Part shown: one piece after another, positions 25,628 through 35,428 of the stretch
Position numbering within the stretch: position 1 is the stretch's first letter
Layout of the letters: each line of letters begins with the position of its first letter
Assembly (NCBI GenBank): GCA_020628645.1
Contig: JAHDES010000002.1
Location: 156,832-220,831 of the forward strand
Origin: Saprospiraceae bacterium
Lineage (GTDB): Bacteria > Bacteroidota > Bacteroidia > Chitinophagales > Saprospiraceae
Direction: 5' to 3'
Length of the DNA stretch: 64,000 nucleotides
The notes under the pieces: model-generated
Told to the model about the DNA's origin: nothing
Database searches by the model: none
Seen by the model: only the letters and a program-made list of their open reading frames with translations
Position numbers and translations under genes: made by a program

Positions 25628-27760
25628 TTATTGCATTAGTTTAAGTGCTGCATCTACATCCGTTACGGGAAGTTTGCATACTTTATTTTGGCAAACATAA
25701 ATCATGGTTTCCCCTTCTTGTAATTTATCTTTTAGCAATTCAAGTGAACCTTCATCTTTTCCACCTAATAATAAAGCGTGAGGAAGATAATTTTGCATTA
25801 ATTCATCTCGTTTAGCTTTGAAATCATCACCAATTATGGCGACTTCATAGGGAGCTTGTACTAAGCTTTGATATAATTGACACCAATTGGAGTAAAAATT
25901 GGGTTGTTTGGATTCTTCTAATGTACTAGCTAAATTATTCATCATTTGTTTTGCCATCTTCAATTTTTCAGTATCATATAAATACGTACCTAAAAGATGA
26001 AGTACACGAGCCATAGATGAATTGGAAGCAGGAATCACATTATCACTTAATTCTTTTTTAACAGCTACTAAAGGAGGATCGAGATCAGACGTATAATTAA
26101 ACATGCCATTCGATTCATCATAAAAATGAGCCTGTGCATATTCTACTAAACGATTGGCTTTGTTGAGCCATTCCTCATCAAAAGTCACTTCATACAATGC
26201 AATAAATGCTTCTGAAAGTAAGGCATAATCATCCAAAAAAGCATTAATGACAGATTTTCCATCTTTATAATTACGATTGAGGCGGAAATCATCTTGTAGC
26301 ATATTTTTAACTAAGAAATTAGCATTTTTAAGTGCGGAATTTAAGTAGGCTTCATTTTGAGTTGCTTTATAAGCATCTACATAAGCTTTAAGCATCAAAG
26401 CATTCCAAGAAGTTAAGATTTTATCATCTAAACCAGGTCGTACTCGCTTGTCTCTAATGTCGAACAATTGTTGTTTATAATTTGAAATAAGGGAATTAAT
26501 CTCCTCTTCCGTTTCGTCAAATTTTTTGGCAATTTCGGAAGTTGTTTTTTTACGATAGAGAATATTTTTATGCTCTTCCCAATTGCCATTTTTAGTCACT
26601 TCATAAAAAGCATTAAAAATTTTACGATCTTTTTCATTGGAGATAGCTGTATTTATCTCGTCAGCATGCCAAACATAAAATTTGCCTTCTTCACCTTCAG
26701 AATCTGCATCTAAAGAGGAATAAAACCCACCATTTTCATCGGTTAATTCACGTTCTATGAAAGCTAAACTTTCATCAACTACTTGTTTATACAGAGGATT
26801 TTTAGTCAATTGATAAGCATTTGCATACAAACTAACCAATTGTCCATTGTCATAAAGCATTTTTTCAAAATGAGGTACTTTCCAAACGCCATCTACCGAA
26901 TATCGTGCAAATCCACCGCCCAAATGATCGTAAATACCTCCAAATGCCATCTTATCAAGGGTAGTTGTCACCGCTTCTAAAGCTTTAGCATCTTTACTTA
27001 AATAATGATATTTCAATAAAAATTGATAATTATTGGGCATTGGAAATTTAGGTTCACCTTTTCGCCCCCCTTCTTTAAAGTCAATATTACTCATAAAATT
27101 TGAGGCAATTTCATCTAAAGAGGAACGCTTAAATTCTTGTTCAATTGGATTGAGTTCTATTTTTTCTGCTGAACTGATGCCTTCCGTTAGTTGTGTTGCA
27201 TATTCTTCTAATTTGTCAGGATCATTTTGCCAAAGATCAACAAAGTTTTCTAAGACTTTTAACCAATCTTCTTTGGGGAAATAAGTGCCTGCCCAAACTG
27301 GACGGCCATCAGGAAGCGCAAAAGCATTGAGAGGCCAGCCACAAGAGCGACCACTCGCCAAATGACAAGCCGTCATATATACATCATCTACATCTGGGCG
27401 TTCTTCTCGATCAACTTTAATACTCACAAAATGCTCATTCATAATTCGGCTCACAGTCGTATCTTCAAAGGATTCATGTTCCATCACATGACACCAATGA
27501 CAAGCCGCATATCCCACACTAATGACCACCATTTTATTCTCCTCTTTTGCTTTTTGTAAAGCTGTTTCATCCCAAGGATACCAATCTACAGGATTGTAAG
27601 CATGTTGTAATAAATATGGACTACTTTGATTGACAAGATGATTCCCTTTTCCATTTCCAGAAGGAGAAGATGTATTACCAGAAGTGCCGCAAGCGGAAAT
27701 CAGAAAAGAAAAAAATAAACTATAGATAGCGATCTTAAAATATTGAAGTGTGCGATTCAT
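25628..27760 (-). CDS. DUF255 thioredoxin-like lipoprotein (YyaL/SPATA20 family)
   Basis: This 710-residue protein begins with a lipoprotein signal (FLISAC, Cys24). A DUF255 domain follows: [18 protein letters not shown] (about 46-63), the CHWC site at 87-90 and the downstream WAGTYFP. The rest is an (alpha/alpha)6-barrel-like region (about 230-600) related to glycan-processing helical folds. The family is widespread but its substrate is not settled; a redox or sugar-epimerase-like role has been suggested. The lipid anchor places this copy in the periplasm, whereas most relatives are cytoplasmic, which is worth noting. Confidence 0.88.
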   Translation of the reverse strand: MNRTLQYFKIAIYSLFFSFLISACGTSGNTSSPSGNGKGNHLVNQSSPYLLQHAYNPVDWYPWDETALQKAKEENKMVVISVGYAACHWCHVMEHESFEDTTVSRIMNEHFVSIKVDREERPDVDDVYMTACHLASGRSCGWPLNAFALPDGRPVWAGTYFPKEDWLKVLENFVDLWQNDPDKLEEYATQLTEGISSAEKIELNPIEQEFKRSSLDEIASNFMSNIDFKEGGRKGEPKFPMPNNYQFLLKYHYLSKDAKALEAVTTTLDKMAFGGIYDHLGGGFARYSVDGVWKVPHFEKMLYDNGQLVSLYANAYQLTKNPLYKQVVDESLAFIERELTDENGGFYSSLDADSEGEEGKFYVWHADEINTAISNEKDRKIFNAFYEVTKNGNWEEHKNILYRKKTTSEIAKKFDETEEEINSLISNYKQQLFDIRDKRVRPGLDDKILTSWNALMLKAYVDAYKATQNEAYLNSALKNANFLVKNMLQDDFRLNRNYKDGKSVINAFLDDYALLSEAFIALYEVTFDEEWLNKANRLVEYAQAHFYDESNGMFNYTSDLDPPLVAVKKELSDNVIPASNSSMARVLHLLGTYLYDTEKLKMAKQMMNNLASTLEESKQPNFYSNWCQLYQSLVQAPYEVAIIGDDFKAKRDELMQNYLPHALLLGGKDEGSLELLKDKLQEGETMIYVCQNKVCKLPVTDVDAALKLMQ

Positions 27761-27908
27761 GAGATGATCGTGTTTAAGATATGTGTTGATAAAATCATGC
27801 CTAATTGAAAGAGGTTAATTTTAATGAAATGAGCATGATATTTATAAATCTATTATTGGACTAATCATAAGACGACTTATAGTCGGCTCACGAAAATAAT
27901 TTATATGA

Positions 27909-27953
27909 AAAAGGTAAAAGTAGCAAGAACAAGAAATGCCACTTTTACCTTTT
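27909..27953 (-). terminator. Terminator of ffh
   Basis: Arms 27909-27925 (AAAAGGTAAAAGTAGCA) and 27937-27953 (TGCCACTTTTACCTTTT) pair at 16 of 17 positions with an 11-base loop. On the minus strand a T-rich tract follows. It is 28 bases after the ffh stop. Confidence 0.85.
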
Positions 27954-27980
27954 GTATTAATGTCTATAAATGTGTTATGC

Positions 27981-29339
27981 TTACCTTCTAAATCCTTTGC
28001 GTCTTCCGCCACCTCCGCCGCCCATTCCAGGCATACCGGGGAAGCCTCTACCCGTACTCATTTTATGCATCATCTTACGCATTTGATCAAATTGCTTAAT
28101 AAAAGCGTTAATATCATGGATACTTTGTCCACACCCACGTGCAATACGCTTCTTACGGCTCATATTTAACAATTCAGGATTGCCGCGTTCTTGAGGAGTC
28201 ATTGAGAAAATGATGGATTCTACTTTGCTAAAAGCACCATCATCAATATCCACATCTTTGAGTGCTTTGCCCATACCTGGGATCATACCGATGAGGCTTT
28301 TAAGATCACCCATTTTTCGAATTTGATTCAATTGACTAAGGAAGTCATTAAAATCAAATTTATTTTTCTTGATTTTCTTTTCAAGACGTTTGGCTTCTTC
28401 TTCGTCAAATTGTTCTTGTGCTTTTTCAACAAAAGAGACAATATCTCCCATTCCAAGAATACGCTGTGCCATCCGTTCAGGATAGAAGACATCCAGCGTA
28501 TCCATTTTTTCGCCCATACTGACGAATTTGATGGGTTTACCTACGGTATATTTAATAGAAAGCGCTGCACCACCTCTAGTATCACCATCTAATTTAGTAA
28601 CAACGACACCATCAAAATTGATGCGTTCATTGAAAGCTTTAGCAGTATTGACGGCATCTTGACCTGTCATAGCATCCACCACGAAAAGTGTTTCTGTCGG
28701 TTGTAATGAAGTTTTGATGTTTTCAATTTCTTCCATCATTTCTTCATCTACTGCCAGACGACCAGCCGTATCCACGATAACTACATCATGCCGATTTTGT
28801 TTAGCATATTCAACTGCATTTAATGCAATTTGAACAGGATTTTTATTTTCAATTTCTTTATAAACTGCTACGCCAATTTGCTCCGATAGAACTGTTATTT
28901 GATTAATGGCGGCAGGACGATATACATCACAAGCGACTAAAAGTGGGCGTTTTCCTTTTTTATTTTTGAGGTAATGTGCTAATTTACCAGAGAAAGTAGT
29001 TTTACCAGAACCTTGTAATCCTGAGACTAATACAATTCCGGGATTGGCTTTAATATTAATACCAACAGACTGTCCCCCCATTAATTCGATCATCTCATCT
29101 TGGACGATCTTAATCATTAATTCACCTGGTTTTACAGCTTTGAGAATATTACGTGTACCCAGTGCTTCTTCTTTTACTTTGTCCGTAAATTCTTTCGCAA
29201 TTTTATAATTGACATCCGCAGCAACTAAGGCTCGACGAATTTCTTTTACGGATTGCGCAATATTAATTTCTGTTAACGTTCCTTGTCCACTTAAATTTTT
29301 AAAGGCCCCTTCTAATCTGTCCTGAAGATTTTCAAACAT
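27981..29339 (-). CDS. ffh: Signal recognition particle GTPase Ffh
   Basis: The 452-residue protein binds 4.5S RNA and signal sequences and targets proteins to the inner membrane with FtsY. The N domain starts MFENLQDRLEGAFKNL. The G domain has GLQGSGKTTFSGKL near 107, CDVYRPAAINQ near 136, DTAGR near 190 and TKLDGD near 248. The methionine-rich M domain spans about 300-430 and the tail is Gly/Arg-rich (GGGGGGRRKGFRR). Length and order are standard. A palindromic promoter region lies upstream. Confidence 0.97.
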   Translation of the reverse strand: MFENLQDRLEGAFKNLSGQGTLTEINIAQSVKEIRRALVAADVNYKIAKEFTDKVKEEALGTRNILKAVKPGELMIKIVQDEMIELMGGQSVGINIKANPGIVLVSGLQGSGKTTFSGKLAHYLKNKKGKRPLLVACDVYRPAAINQITVLSEQIGVAVYKEIENKNPVQIALNAVEYAKQNRHDVVIVDTAGRLAVDEEMMEEIENIKTSLQPTETLFVVDAMTGQDAVNTAKAFNERINFDGVVVTKLDGDTRGGAALSIKYTVGKPIKFVSMGEKMDTLDVFYPERMAQRILGMGDIVSFVEKAQEQFDEEEAKRLEKKIKKNKFDFNDFLSQLNQIRKMGDLKSLIGMIPGMGKALKDVDIDDGAFSKVESIIFSMTPQERGNPELLNMSRKKRIARGCGQSIHDINAFIKQFDQMRKMMHKMSTGRGFPGMPGMGGGGGGRRKGFRR

Positions 29340-29373
29340 GTTATTATGTGGTTAATTAGATATTTTCTAAGAT

Positions 29374-29393
29374 CTTATTTTTGCAAAAATAAG
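29374..29393. promoter_or_regulatory. Perfect 20-bp palindrome with -7 boxes on both strands
   Basis: CTTATTTTTGCAAAAATAAG is fully self-complementary. Each strand carries TATTTTTG (minus strand 29391-29384), a Bacteroidota -7 box. The minus-strand copy lies 45 bases before the ffh ATG, with a TTTTG about 22 bases further up, so it is the likely ffh promoter. The symmetry would also suit a dimeric regulator. Confidence 0.5.
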
Positions 29394-29598
29394 GATATTT
29401 TGCACATTTGGTACAAAAGCGACTAATGCTTGTGCATTTTTTCAAATTTCTTTATACCAAACTATTAATTTTGTCTCTCTTATCTTTAAAATTCAAACAA
29501 AAATGAGTAATTAAAGGTTGTTTAAGTTGTGGAAAACCCGAATATCTACACCGAATTACTTATACTAAGCTATATTTTTGTAATTTTTTTGAATAAAT
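29394..29598. other. AT-rich non-coding gap before the LexA-like gene
   Basis: Between ffh and the regulator gene (29340-29741) no gene is visible. Apart from the two palindromes annotated separately, I see no RNA fold or repeat that can be supported. Confidence 0.3.
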
Positions 29599-29617
29599 GT
29601 GTAAATAGTTTTCACAT
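29599..29617. promoter_or_regulatory. Palindromic operator candidate before the LexA-like gene
   Basis: TGTGTAAATAGTTTTCACA is an imperfect palindrome 125 bases before the ATG, just upstream of a TATATTGA box (29636-29643) that may be a poor -7 element. A near-identical palindrome is at 15197-15217. Autoregulation by the S24-type repressor downstream is the natural reading but remains inference. Confidence 0.45.
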
Positions 29618-29741
29618 TTTATGAATATATTGCGTATATTTGAGATGTGTATGGGTTTTCTTTACAAAACCACAATTTATACTGATGAGAAAAAATAATA
29701 GTAATCGTCTTTTAATTAAGACACAACAACAGAATTAAAAT

Positions 29742-30593
29742 ATGGGTAGTATTATCACACAACGATTCATTAAGTGCCATAATAAGTTAAGAGAAGATAA
29801 TCGTGTTCGGTCAAGTCGGCAATTTGCGATGTCGTTGGATTATTTACCTCAAAGTTTAAGTGAAATCTTGAAGGGACGCCGAGATGTTACGATAGAGTTG
29901 CTTCGAAAAGCAGTTGAAAAATATAAAATTAATCCAGTTTATATTTATACAGGAGAAGGCCCCATGTTTATGACAGAGGAAGATCATAAGAGTTTTAGGG
30001 TCTTGACGATTGTCACCAATACACAAGAAGATGAACGTATTGTGCATGTTCCAGTTCCTGCCCAAGCGGGTTATGCGGGTGAATTCATTGATCCTACTTT
30101 TGTACAAGATTTACCAACGTTTACACTTCCTGATTATAAATATAAAGTAGGTACACACCGTTCTTTTGATGTTTCGGGTGATAGTATGGAACCCACACTT
30201 TTTGAAGGAGATAAAGTGATTTGTAGTTTCTTAGAACCTACGCTTTGGGAAAATGCGATCAAAGATAATTTCGTTTATGTGGTAGTAACTCGTGCAGATG
30301 TTTTAGTGAAACGTGTATACAATCGAATACGAGATAAGAAACAACTGGTTATGGTTTCGGATAATAATTTTTATGAGCCATATCCAGTTAATATCAATGA
30401 TGTACGAGAGATGTGGTATGTACGCGCAAAGATTAGTCCTTTTTTACCTTCTCCTACAAATATTCAAAATATATTACAAGAAGAAATGCGTTCTTTACAA
30501 AATGTGGTGAATAATCAAACGAAGTTGATTAATCAACTGAATCTTACCATTGAAAAATTGATTAAAGATAGCGGTATAATGGGACAGGCATAA
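29742..30593 (+). CDS. LexA-like transcriptional regulator with S24 peptidase domain
   Basis: The 283-residue protein has an N-terminal helix-turn-helix (about 8-65, with SRQFAMSLDYLPQSLSEILK up to residue 44), a linker and an S24/LexA-type self-cleavage domain. The Ser-Lys dyad is Ser148 (SGDSMEP) and Lys190 (DVLVKRVY). A likely cleavage bond is Ala109-Gly110 in AQAGYAG. A coiled coil (about 245-275) ends it. Such proteins are repressors inactivated by RecA-stimulated cleavage or by other signals; whether this is the SOS repressor or a phage-type/XRE relative is open. The small OB-like gene follows after 26 bases. Confidence 0.85.
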   Translation: MGSIITQRFIKCHNKLREDNRVRSSRQFAMSLDYLPQSLSEILKGRRDVTIELLRKAVEKYKINPVYIYTGEGPMFMTEEDHKSFRVLTIVTNTQEDERIVHVPVPAQAGYAGEFIDPTFVQDLPTFTLPDYKYKVGTHRSFDVSGDSMEPTLFEGDKVICSFLEPTLWENAIKDNFVYVVVTRADVLVKRVYNRIRDKKQLVMVSDNNFYEPYPVNINDVREMWYVRAKISPFLPSPTNIQNILQEEMRSLQNVVNNQTKLINQLNLTIEKLIKDSGIMGQA

Positions 30594-30619
30594 AATCTTT
30601 TAGAATCTAAACCTTTTTT

Positions 30620-30820
30620 ATGCGAATAAATGGTACAGTAAAATATATTTCCTTGGCTGGTGGATTCTGGGGCATCATAGGTTTTGATGGTCAGGAATAT
30701 CGCCCTGTCAATCTTCCCAAACGCTATCAAAAAGAAGGCTTAGAAGTACACTTTTCTGTAAAAGAAGTAGATGAAATGAGTATTTTTATGTGGGGCACTA
30801 CGGTGCGAATTCTTTCATAG
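30620..30820 (+). CDS. Small OB-fold-like conserved protein
   Basis: The 66 residues read as a five-strand barrel-like chain: INGTVKYISLAGGFWGIIGF, then QEYRPVNLP and MSIFMWGTTVRIL. The pattern of a stand-alone small OB-like domain (GTVKYI..GGFWGI.G, ..MWGT.V.I) is familiar from conserved hypothetical proteins in many bacteria, but no function is established. It follows the LexA-like gene by 26 bases and could share its transcript. Confidence 0.7.
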   Translation: MRINGTVKYISLAGGFWGIIGFDGQEYRPVNLPKRYQKEGLEVHFSVKEVDEMSIFMWGTTVRILS

Positions 30821-30867
30821 AAATACGATTTGATTTACTATAAATCTTTTCAATATTGATTTTGTTC

Positions 30868-33800
30868 TTATAAACTCTTCTCACTCAAAAATCGAATATA
30901 GATCAAGGCAGCTACAGATTTAGAATCTTCAGGATCTAAGGGTTTAAAGACTACATACAAATCATGTTGCCCTTCGGTTTTTACAATATTGGTACGAATG
31001 GGGTCTGGATTGGTATTTGGAGTTATAGTTGATTCCACATCAATACTCGCAATTTTTTCTCCATCTACAGCGTCCAATCTAAATTCAATGGATCCTCCTT
31101 GTGCAAAAAGCTTTGTCGCAGTAGCAATTACTTCTAATTGAGCAATACCTGTCAAATCAATATTTTCATACATCAAATATGCATTTGGATTGCCAATCAT
31201 CAAGGATAAATCTTCCTCTAAACCATATTGCCCAGCTTCTAAATCGAAGCGCATGGTTTCAGCAGTTTTGGTATAATCAATAGAAGATAATAAGGGAGAT
31301 CGTAAGACTAACATTTCTCTGGCGGTTAACGGATTAGCATTTTTCGCGCCATTATCAGTATAGGAAGCATTTAAAACATAAGCTCCTTTATCTGGTTGAT
31401 GTTGATTGAATACATATTTCCCACTTGCTGCCAAGCCTTTTTCTAAAGAGGCTTCATCGGATAAGGATAGAATATATTTGACCATTAATTCAGCCTCACT
31501 TTGACTTAATTGAGGGTGAGCAGCCATTAATTGTTCGCCCCAAATTCCTTGACTTCCACTTACAATTCTTCCTGCAATGGTAGCAAGTTGACTAGGTTCA
31601 TCTTTGTAGCGATCAGCAATTTCTTCATAAGATGGGCCAGCGATTCGTTTATTAATAGCATGACAAGCACGACAATCGGATTGCTTAATTAAATCTTCAC
31701 CTACAGCAAATTGTGAAGCAGCTTCTGCGGCTTGGTGACCCAACTCAATCTGGGTGACATCATACCCATTTTCTAAATAATCAATGCTGACGACGACGCG
31801 ATCATCTTTTATGCCATTTCCTATTTTTCCATCTTCATCATCTTGAACTTTGACAGCATAAGAAAGAGTTTGATTATCAAAAAAGAAGGATTTATTCCCT
31901 GCAAAATCCCATTCTATAGAAGGAGGTTCATTTCCAACAATGACGGCTTGTTTTGTAATCACAGGATCATTAATTCCATCAGCAATATGTAATTCTACTT
32001 GATAAGTACCAGCATCTTGAAAGGCAGCTTCATATTGCATTCCTGAAGCAGCTTTTGTGCCATCTACAAACCAAGTATAGCTTAATTCATCTCCATCATA
32101 ATCTTTTGAATTCTTGGCTGATAGTAGGGTGTTGAGTGGTGCTTTTCCAACGGTTTTATCACAAGAGATAGTAGCTACAGGAGGACGATTACCTGAAATA
32201 TATTTAAGATGGACTAATCGCGCATCTTCATTTTGTTTGTACCATGCATTTCCATATTCGATAAAATACATATCCCCTTTAGGACTAAAAATGATGTCAG
32301 AAATATTAGAAAATTCCATATTGGGTAGGAAACGTTCCATCCGTTCAAAATCACCATTTTCATTTTGCGTAATCACCATGATCCAATCACGCATCCAATC
32401 ATAAGCGAAGAATTTTTTATTATAATATTCTGGATATCGTTGTTCATTATCTGGATAATCTTCATAATAATAAACGGGGCCTGCCATCGCATTACGCCCG
32501 CCTGTTTCTGTGAGTGGAAATTCCTTAGATTCATCATAAGGATACCAAATGTAAGCGGCTTGGGCGGGAGGAAGGTTCTTAATACCAGTATTATTTGGGG
32601 AGTTATTGATAGGTTGTTCTGGATTGAAGGCTACTTCTGGTAGTTTACCGCTTTCAAAATCTCGATCAAAATAAGGTTTGTTATCACCATTAAAAAGAGG
32701 CCATCCAAAGAAGCCTGCTGTACGCGCTTGATTGACTTCATCATGTCCCTTAGGCCCTACGTTTGTACTATCCTGACCTGCATCTGGCCCAACATCTCCC
32801 CAATACAAATAGCCTGTATGATGATCCACATGAATACGCCAAGGATTTCGGCAACCCATAACATAAATTTCAGGGCGACCTTCCGAACCATCTTTGGGGA
32901 ATAAATTGCCATCAGGAATGGAGTAAGTGCCATCATCTTCTGGATGAATGCGTAAAATTTTACCTCTAAGATCATTCGTATTGGCAGACGTTCGTTGTGC
33001 ATCAAAATATTTTCGTCCTTCTCGTTCGTCTATCGGCGCAAATCCATCTGATTCAAAAGGATTGGTATTGTCACCTGTCGATAAATAAAGATTTCCTTGG
33101 GCATCAAATTCTATTGAACCTCCAGAGTGGCAACAGGTATCACGCTGCGTAGCCACTTCTAGCACTTTTATTTCAGAGCTTGTATCTAAAGAATCGCCAT
33201 TAAAGGTGAATCGTGATAATTGATTATAGGCAACATTGGGAGGAGCATAATAACAATAAACCCAGTTGTTTTTTTCAAAATCAGGATCAATACTTAAGCC
33301 CAATAATCCATCTTCTAATTTATCAAAAACATTGATGTGATTGATTGTAGTAGTGGTATCCAATTTAGGGTCAAAAAGTTTTACTTTTCCTCTTCTTTCG
33401 ATGAAAATAATTCGACCATCAGGAAGCATTTCGAGTTCCATGGGTTCGTACAAATTATTTTCTAAGACCACTTTTTGAAAACGATTTTCTTCGGGAGCAA
33501 CGGTACTTCGATTAAAATCAACAGGAATTTTATCACCAGCCGCCCAAAGCACTCCTTGCCAAATTAGTTGTACAAAATCAGCTTCCTCAAAAGATTCATC
33601 GGTATGTCCCATACCCGTATAAAAGGATCGACCTCCGTCAAATTCATGGTACCAAGCAATGGGATGATTTTCTCCATTTTTTCCTCCTTCATAAGAGGAT
33701 TCATCTAAATTGAGTAAAACCTTGATGTGCGAGCGAATGTCTTTGTAATTATACCATTCATCCATCCTTGTCCAATGATCAGGGAGATGTTGTACACAAA

Positions 33801-34269
33801 TGTGTGTGCTATCCATTTTATCAATCGTTCCTTCAAGAACATTCGGATCATTCGGATGATCTAAAAAATAAGCCCCCACTAAATCGCCATACCAAGGCCA
33901 ATCGTATTCCGTATCAGCAGCAGAATGTATACCCACAAAACCTCCACCTGCTTGTATGAAACGATTGAATTCCAATTGTTGCGCATCATTTAAAACATCA
34001 CCTGTGGTATTTAAAAAGACCACAATATTATAATCTTTTAGTACGTTTTCTTTAAACATAGATGCATCCTCAGTAGTATCTACACGGACATTGTTGTCTT
34101 CCCCTAATTGTAGAAACATCTGTTGCCCTGTTTCTATAGATTCATGCCGAAAACCTTCCGTTTTGGAAAAAACGAGAACAGAAACAAAATCCTTTTTTTT
34201 AAAGTAAAATGTATAAAGAAGGAATCCTCCAACAATAAGAAATAGTAGAAAAAGAAGCAACTTTCTCAT
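30868..34269 (-). CDS. ThuA / sugar dehydrogenase / PKD / cytochrome c fusion
   Basis: The 1133-residue protein is anchored by an N-terminal helix (about 4-21). Its domains are ThuA-like (about 30-250: VLVFSKTEGFRH, GGGFVGIHSA), a PQQ-dependent sugar dehydrogenase-type propeller (about 265-690: MLPDGRIIFIERRGKV, GSIEFDAQGNLYLSTGD), PKD (about 695-780), a mono-haem cytochrome c (CRACH at 866-870, distal Met candidate near 915) and a C-terminal carbohydrate-binding-like beta-sandwich (about 990-1130). It suggests periplasmic or surface oxidation of a sugar with electrons passed to the haem. The domain set is known in Bacteroidota; the substrate is unknown. Confidence 0.88.
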   Translation of the reverse strand: MRKLLLFLLFLIVGGFLLYTFYFKKKDFVSVLVFSKTEGFRHESIETGQQMFLQLGEDNNVRVDTTEDASMFKENVLKDYNIVVFLNTTGDVLNDAQQLEFNRFIQAGGGFVGIHSAADTEYDWPWYGDLVGAYFLDHPNDPNVLEGTIDKMDSTHICVQHLPDHWTRMDEWYNYKDIRSHIKVLLNLDESSYEGGKNGENHPIAWYHEFDGGRSFYTGMGHTDESFEEADFVQLIWQGVLWAAGDKIPVDFNRSTVAPEENRFQKVVLENNLYEPMELEMLPDGRIIFIERRGKVKLFDPKLDTTTTINHINVFDKLEDGLLGLSIDPDFEKNNWVYCYYAPPNVAYNQLSRFTFNGDSLDTSSEIKVLEVATQRDTCCHSGGSIEFDAQGNLYLSTGDNTNPFESDGFAPIDEREGRKYFDAQRTSANTNDLRGKILRIHPEDDGTYSIPDGNLFPKDGSEGRPEIYVMGCRNPWRIHVDHHTGYLYWGDVGPDAGQDSTNVGPKGHDEVNQARTAGFFGWPLFNGDNKPYFDRDFESGKLPEVAFNPEQPINNSPNNTGIKNLPPAQAAYIWYPYDESKEFPLTETGGRNAMAGPVYYYEDYPDNEQRYPEYYNKKFFAYDWMRDWIMVITQNENGDFERMERFLPNMEFSNISDIIFSPKGDMYFIEYGNAWYKQNEDARLVHLKYISGNRPPVATISCDKTVGKAPLNTLLSAKNSKDYDGDELSYTWFVDGTKAASGMQYEAAFQDAGTYQVELHIADGINDPVITKQAVIVGNEPPSIEWDFAGNKSFFFDNQTLSYAVKVQDDEDGKIGNGIKDDRVVVSIDYLENGYDVTQIELGHQAAEAASQFAVGEDLIKQSDCRACHAINKRIAGPSYEEIADRYKDEPSQLATIAGRIVSGSQGIWGEQLMAAHPQLSQSEAELMVKYILSLSDEASLEKGLAASGKYVFNQHQPDKGAYVLNASYTDNGAKNANPLTAREMLVLRSPLLSSIDYTKTAETMRFDLEAGQYGLEEDLSLMIGNPNAYLMYENIDLTGIAQLEVIATATKLFAQGGSIEFRLDAVDGEKIASIDVESTITPNTNPDPIRTNIVKTEGQHDLYVVFKPLDPEDSKSVAALIYIRFLSEKSL

Positions 34270-34322
34270 AAGTGGGTTGGTTTTTCAAATTTTGTAAAAC
34301 TGATTTTGGGTGAGACCGCAAC

Positions 34323-34330
34323 CAAATATA
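34323..34330 (-). promoter_or_regulatory. Possible -7 box of the ThuA fusion gene
   Basis: The minus strand reads TATATTTG, an exact consensus box, 54 bases before the ATG at 34269. No clear -33 TTG is at the right distance. Confidence 0.35.
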
Positions 34331-34414
34331 AAGAAATTGCTAGAAATGACCAATTTCATTTTGAAAACAGGATAAATGCAAATAAATTTATTCGGACAAA
34401 AAATATGCTTTTTT

Positions 34415-35404
34415 ATGAGATCATCGACTTACCTTTCGTTATTATTTTTCCTTTTTTTGACCTATAGTGCTTTGGGGCAAGATTATTATTTTAATCAATT
34501 TGATCGAGTACCCAATTTACTCAATCCTTCTTTAGCAGGAAATACTTGTGGAGGTCAACTTTTAATAAATTATAGACATGCAAATTTTGGTGTTGGTACT
34601 TTCAATGAATCCTTTCAAATAGCATATGATATGCCTTTTGAGCTTAAAAATGGGGATAAGATTGGTTTAGGAGCAATGTACTTTTATGATGAATCTAAAT
34701 CGACTAGCTTAGAAAGAATTGAACAAAAGATAAATGCGGTTTATCGTAAAGTTTTGTTTAAAACTTCACAAAATTCTCATTATCTGAATTTAGGAATACA
34801 ATTGGGTTTTACCGATCAATATATTGAATCCAATTTCCAATGGGGAACACAGCATAATGGGAATGGAGGGGTTAACACTCAATTGCCTAGTTTAGAACCA
34901 GAATTGAATTCTGATAAATATTTTGATCTATCAAGTGGTTTTTCTTATTTATTTGAAGGAGCAAATCGAACTAGGATTGAAGGAGGAATTGCTGTTTATC
35001 ATATCAATCAGCCAACTATAAGTTTATTGATGACACAAGAAGATCTCATAAATTTAAGAATGGTATCTCATATTACAGTCGATATTCCCTTCACTTCTTC
35101 ATTAGTTTTTCGAGTAAAATCAATGAATAATGCACAGGGTCCAGCCTCCGTTTTTTATGCAGGAGGAGATTTGTTGTTCTACTTGCCACAAAAAGAAGAT
35201 CAAGCTTTTCTAGTAGGTTGGAATGGACAATTTGTCTTTGATAATCCAGAAGATCAATTAACCGCAAGTCATATTTCTATTGGTTTTCAGGCTAGAGTAT
35301 TGAATATTTATGTTGGGATTGAAAAGTTTCATTATTTAAATTTTAGAAAGGGAATGAATGCTATAGAGGCAGGTTTAAGGTATCGTTTTTGTAAAAAAGT
35401 ATAA
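34415..35404 (+). CDS. PorP/SprF-like T9SS outer-membrane protein
   Basis: From ATG 34415 (329 residues) the protein has a signal peptide ending YSALGQ and continues DYYFNQFDRVPNLLNPSLAG, the N-terminal signature of PorP/SprF barrels. An in-frame ATG at 34376 would add 13 residues before the signal and is less likely. SprF-type proteins help T9SS export or anchoring of specific large cargo and are often encoded beside the cargo (SprB-like). Here no cargo is adjacent, but a second copy follows after 24 bases. Confidence 0.8.
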   Translation: MRSSTYLSLLFFLFLTYSALGQDYYFNQFDRVPNLLNPSLAGNTCGGQLLINYRHANFGVGTFNESFQIAYDMPFELKNGDKIGLGAMYFYDESKSTSLERIEQKINAVYRKVLFKTSQNSHYLNLGIQLGFTDQYIESNFQWGTQHNGNGGVNTQLPSLEPELNSDKYFDLSSGFSYLFEGANRTRIEGGIAVYHINQPTISLLMTQEDLINLRMVSHITVDIPFTSSLVFRVKSMNNAQGPASVFYAGGDLLFYLPQKEDQAFLVGWNGQFVFDNPEDQLTASHISIGFQARVLNIYVGIEKFHYLNFRKGMNAIEAGLRYRFCKKV

Positions 35405-35428
35405 AATAATTTGAAAATAGAATAAAAG

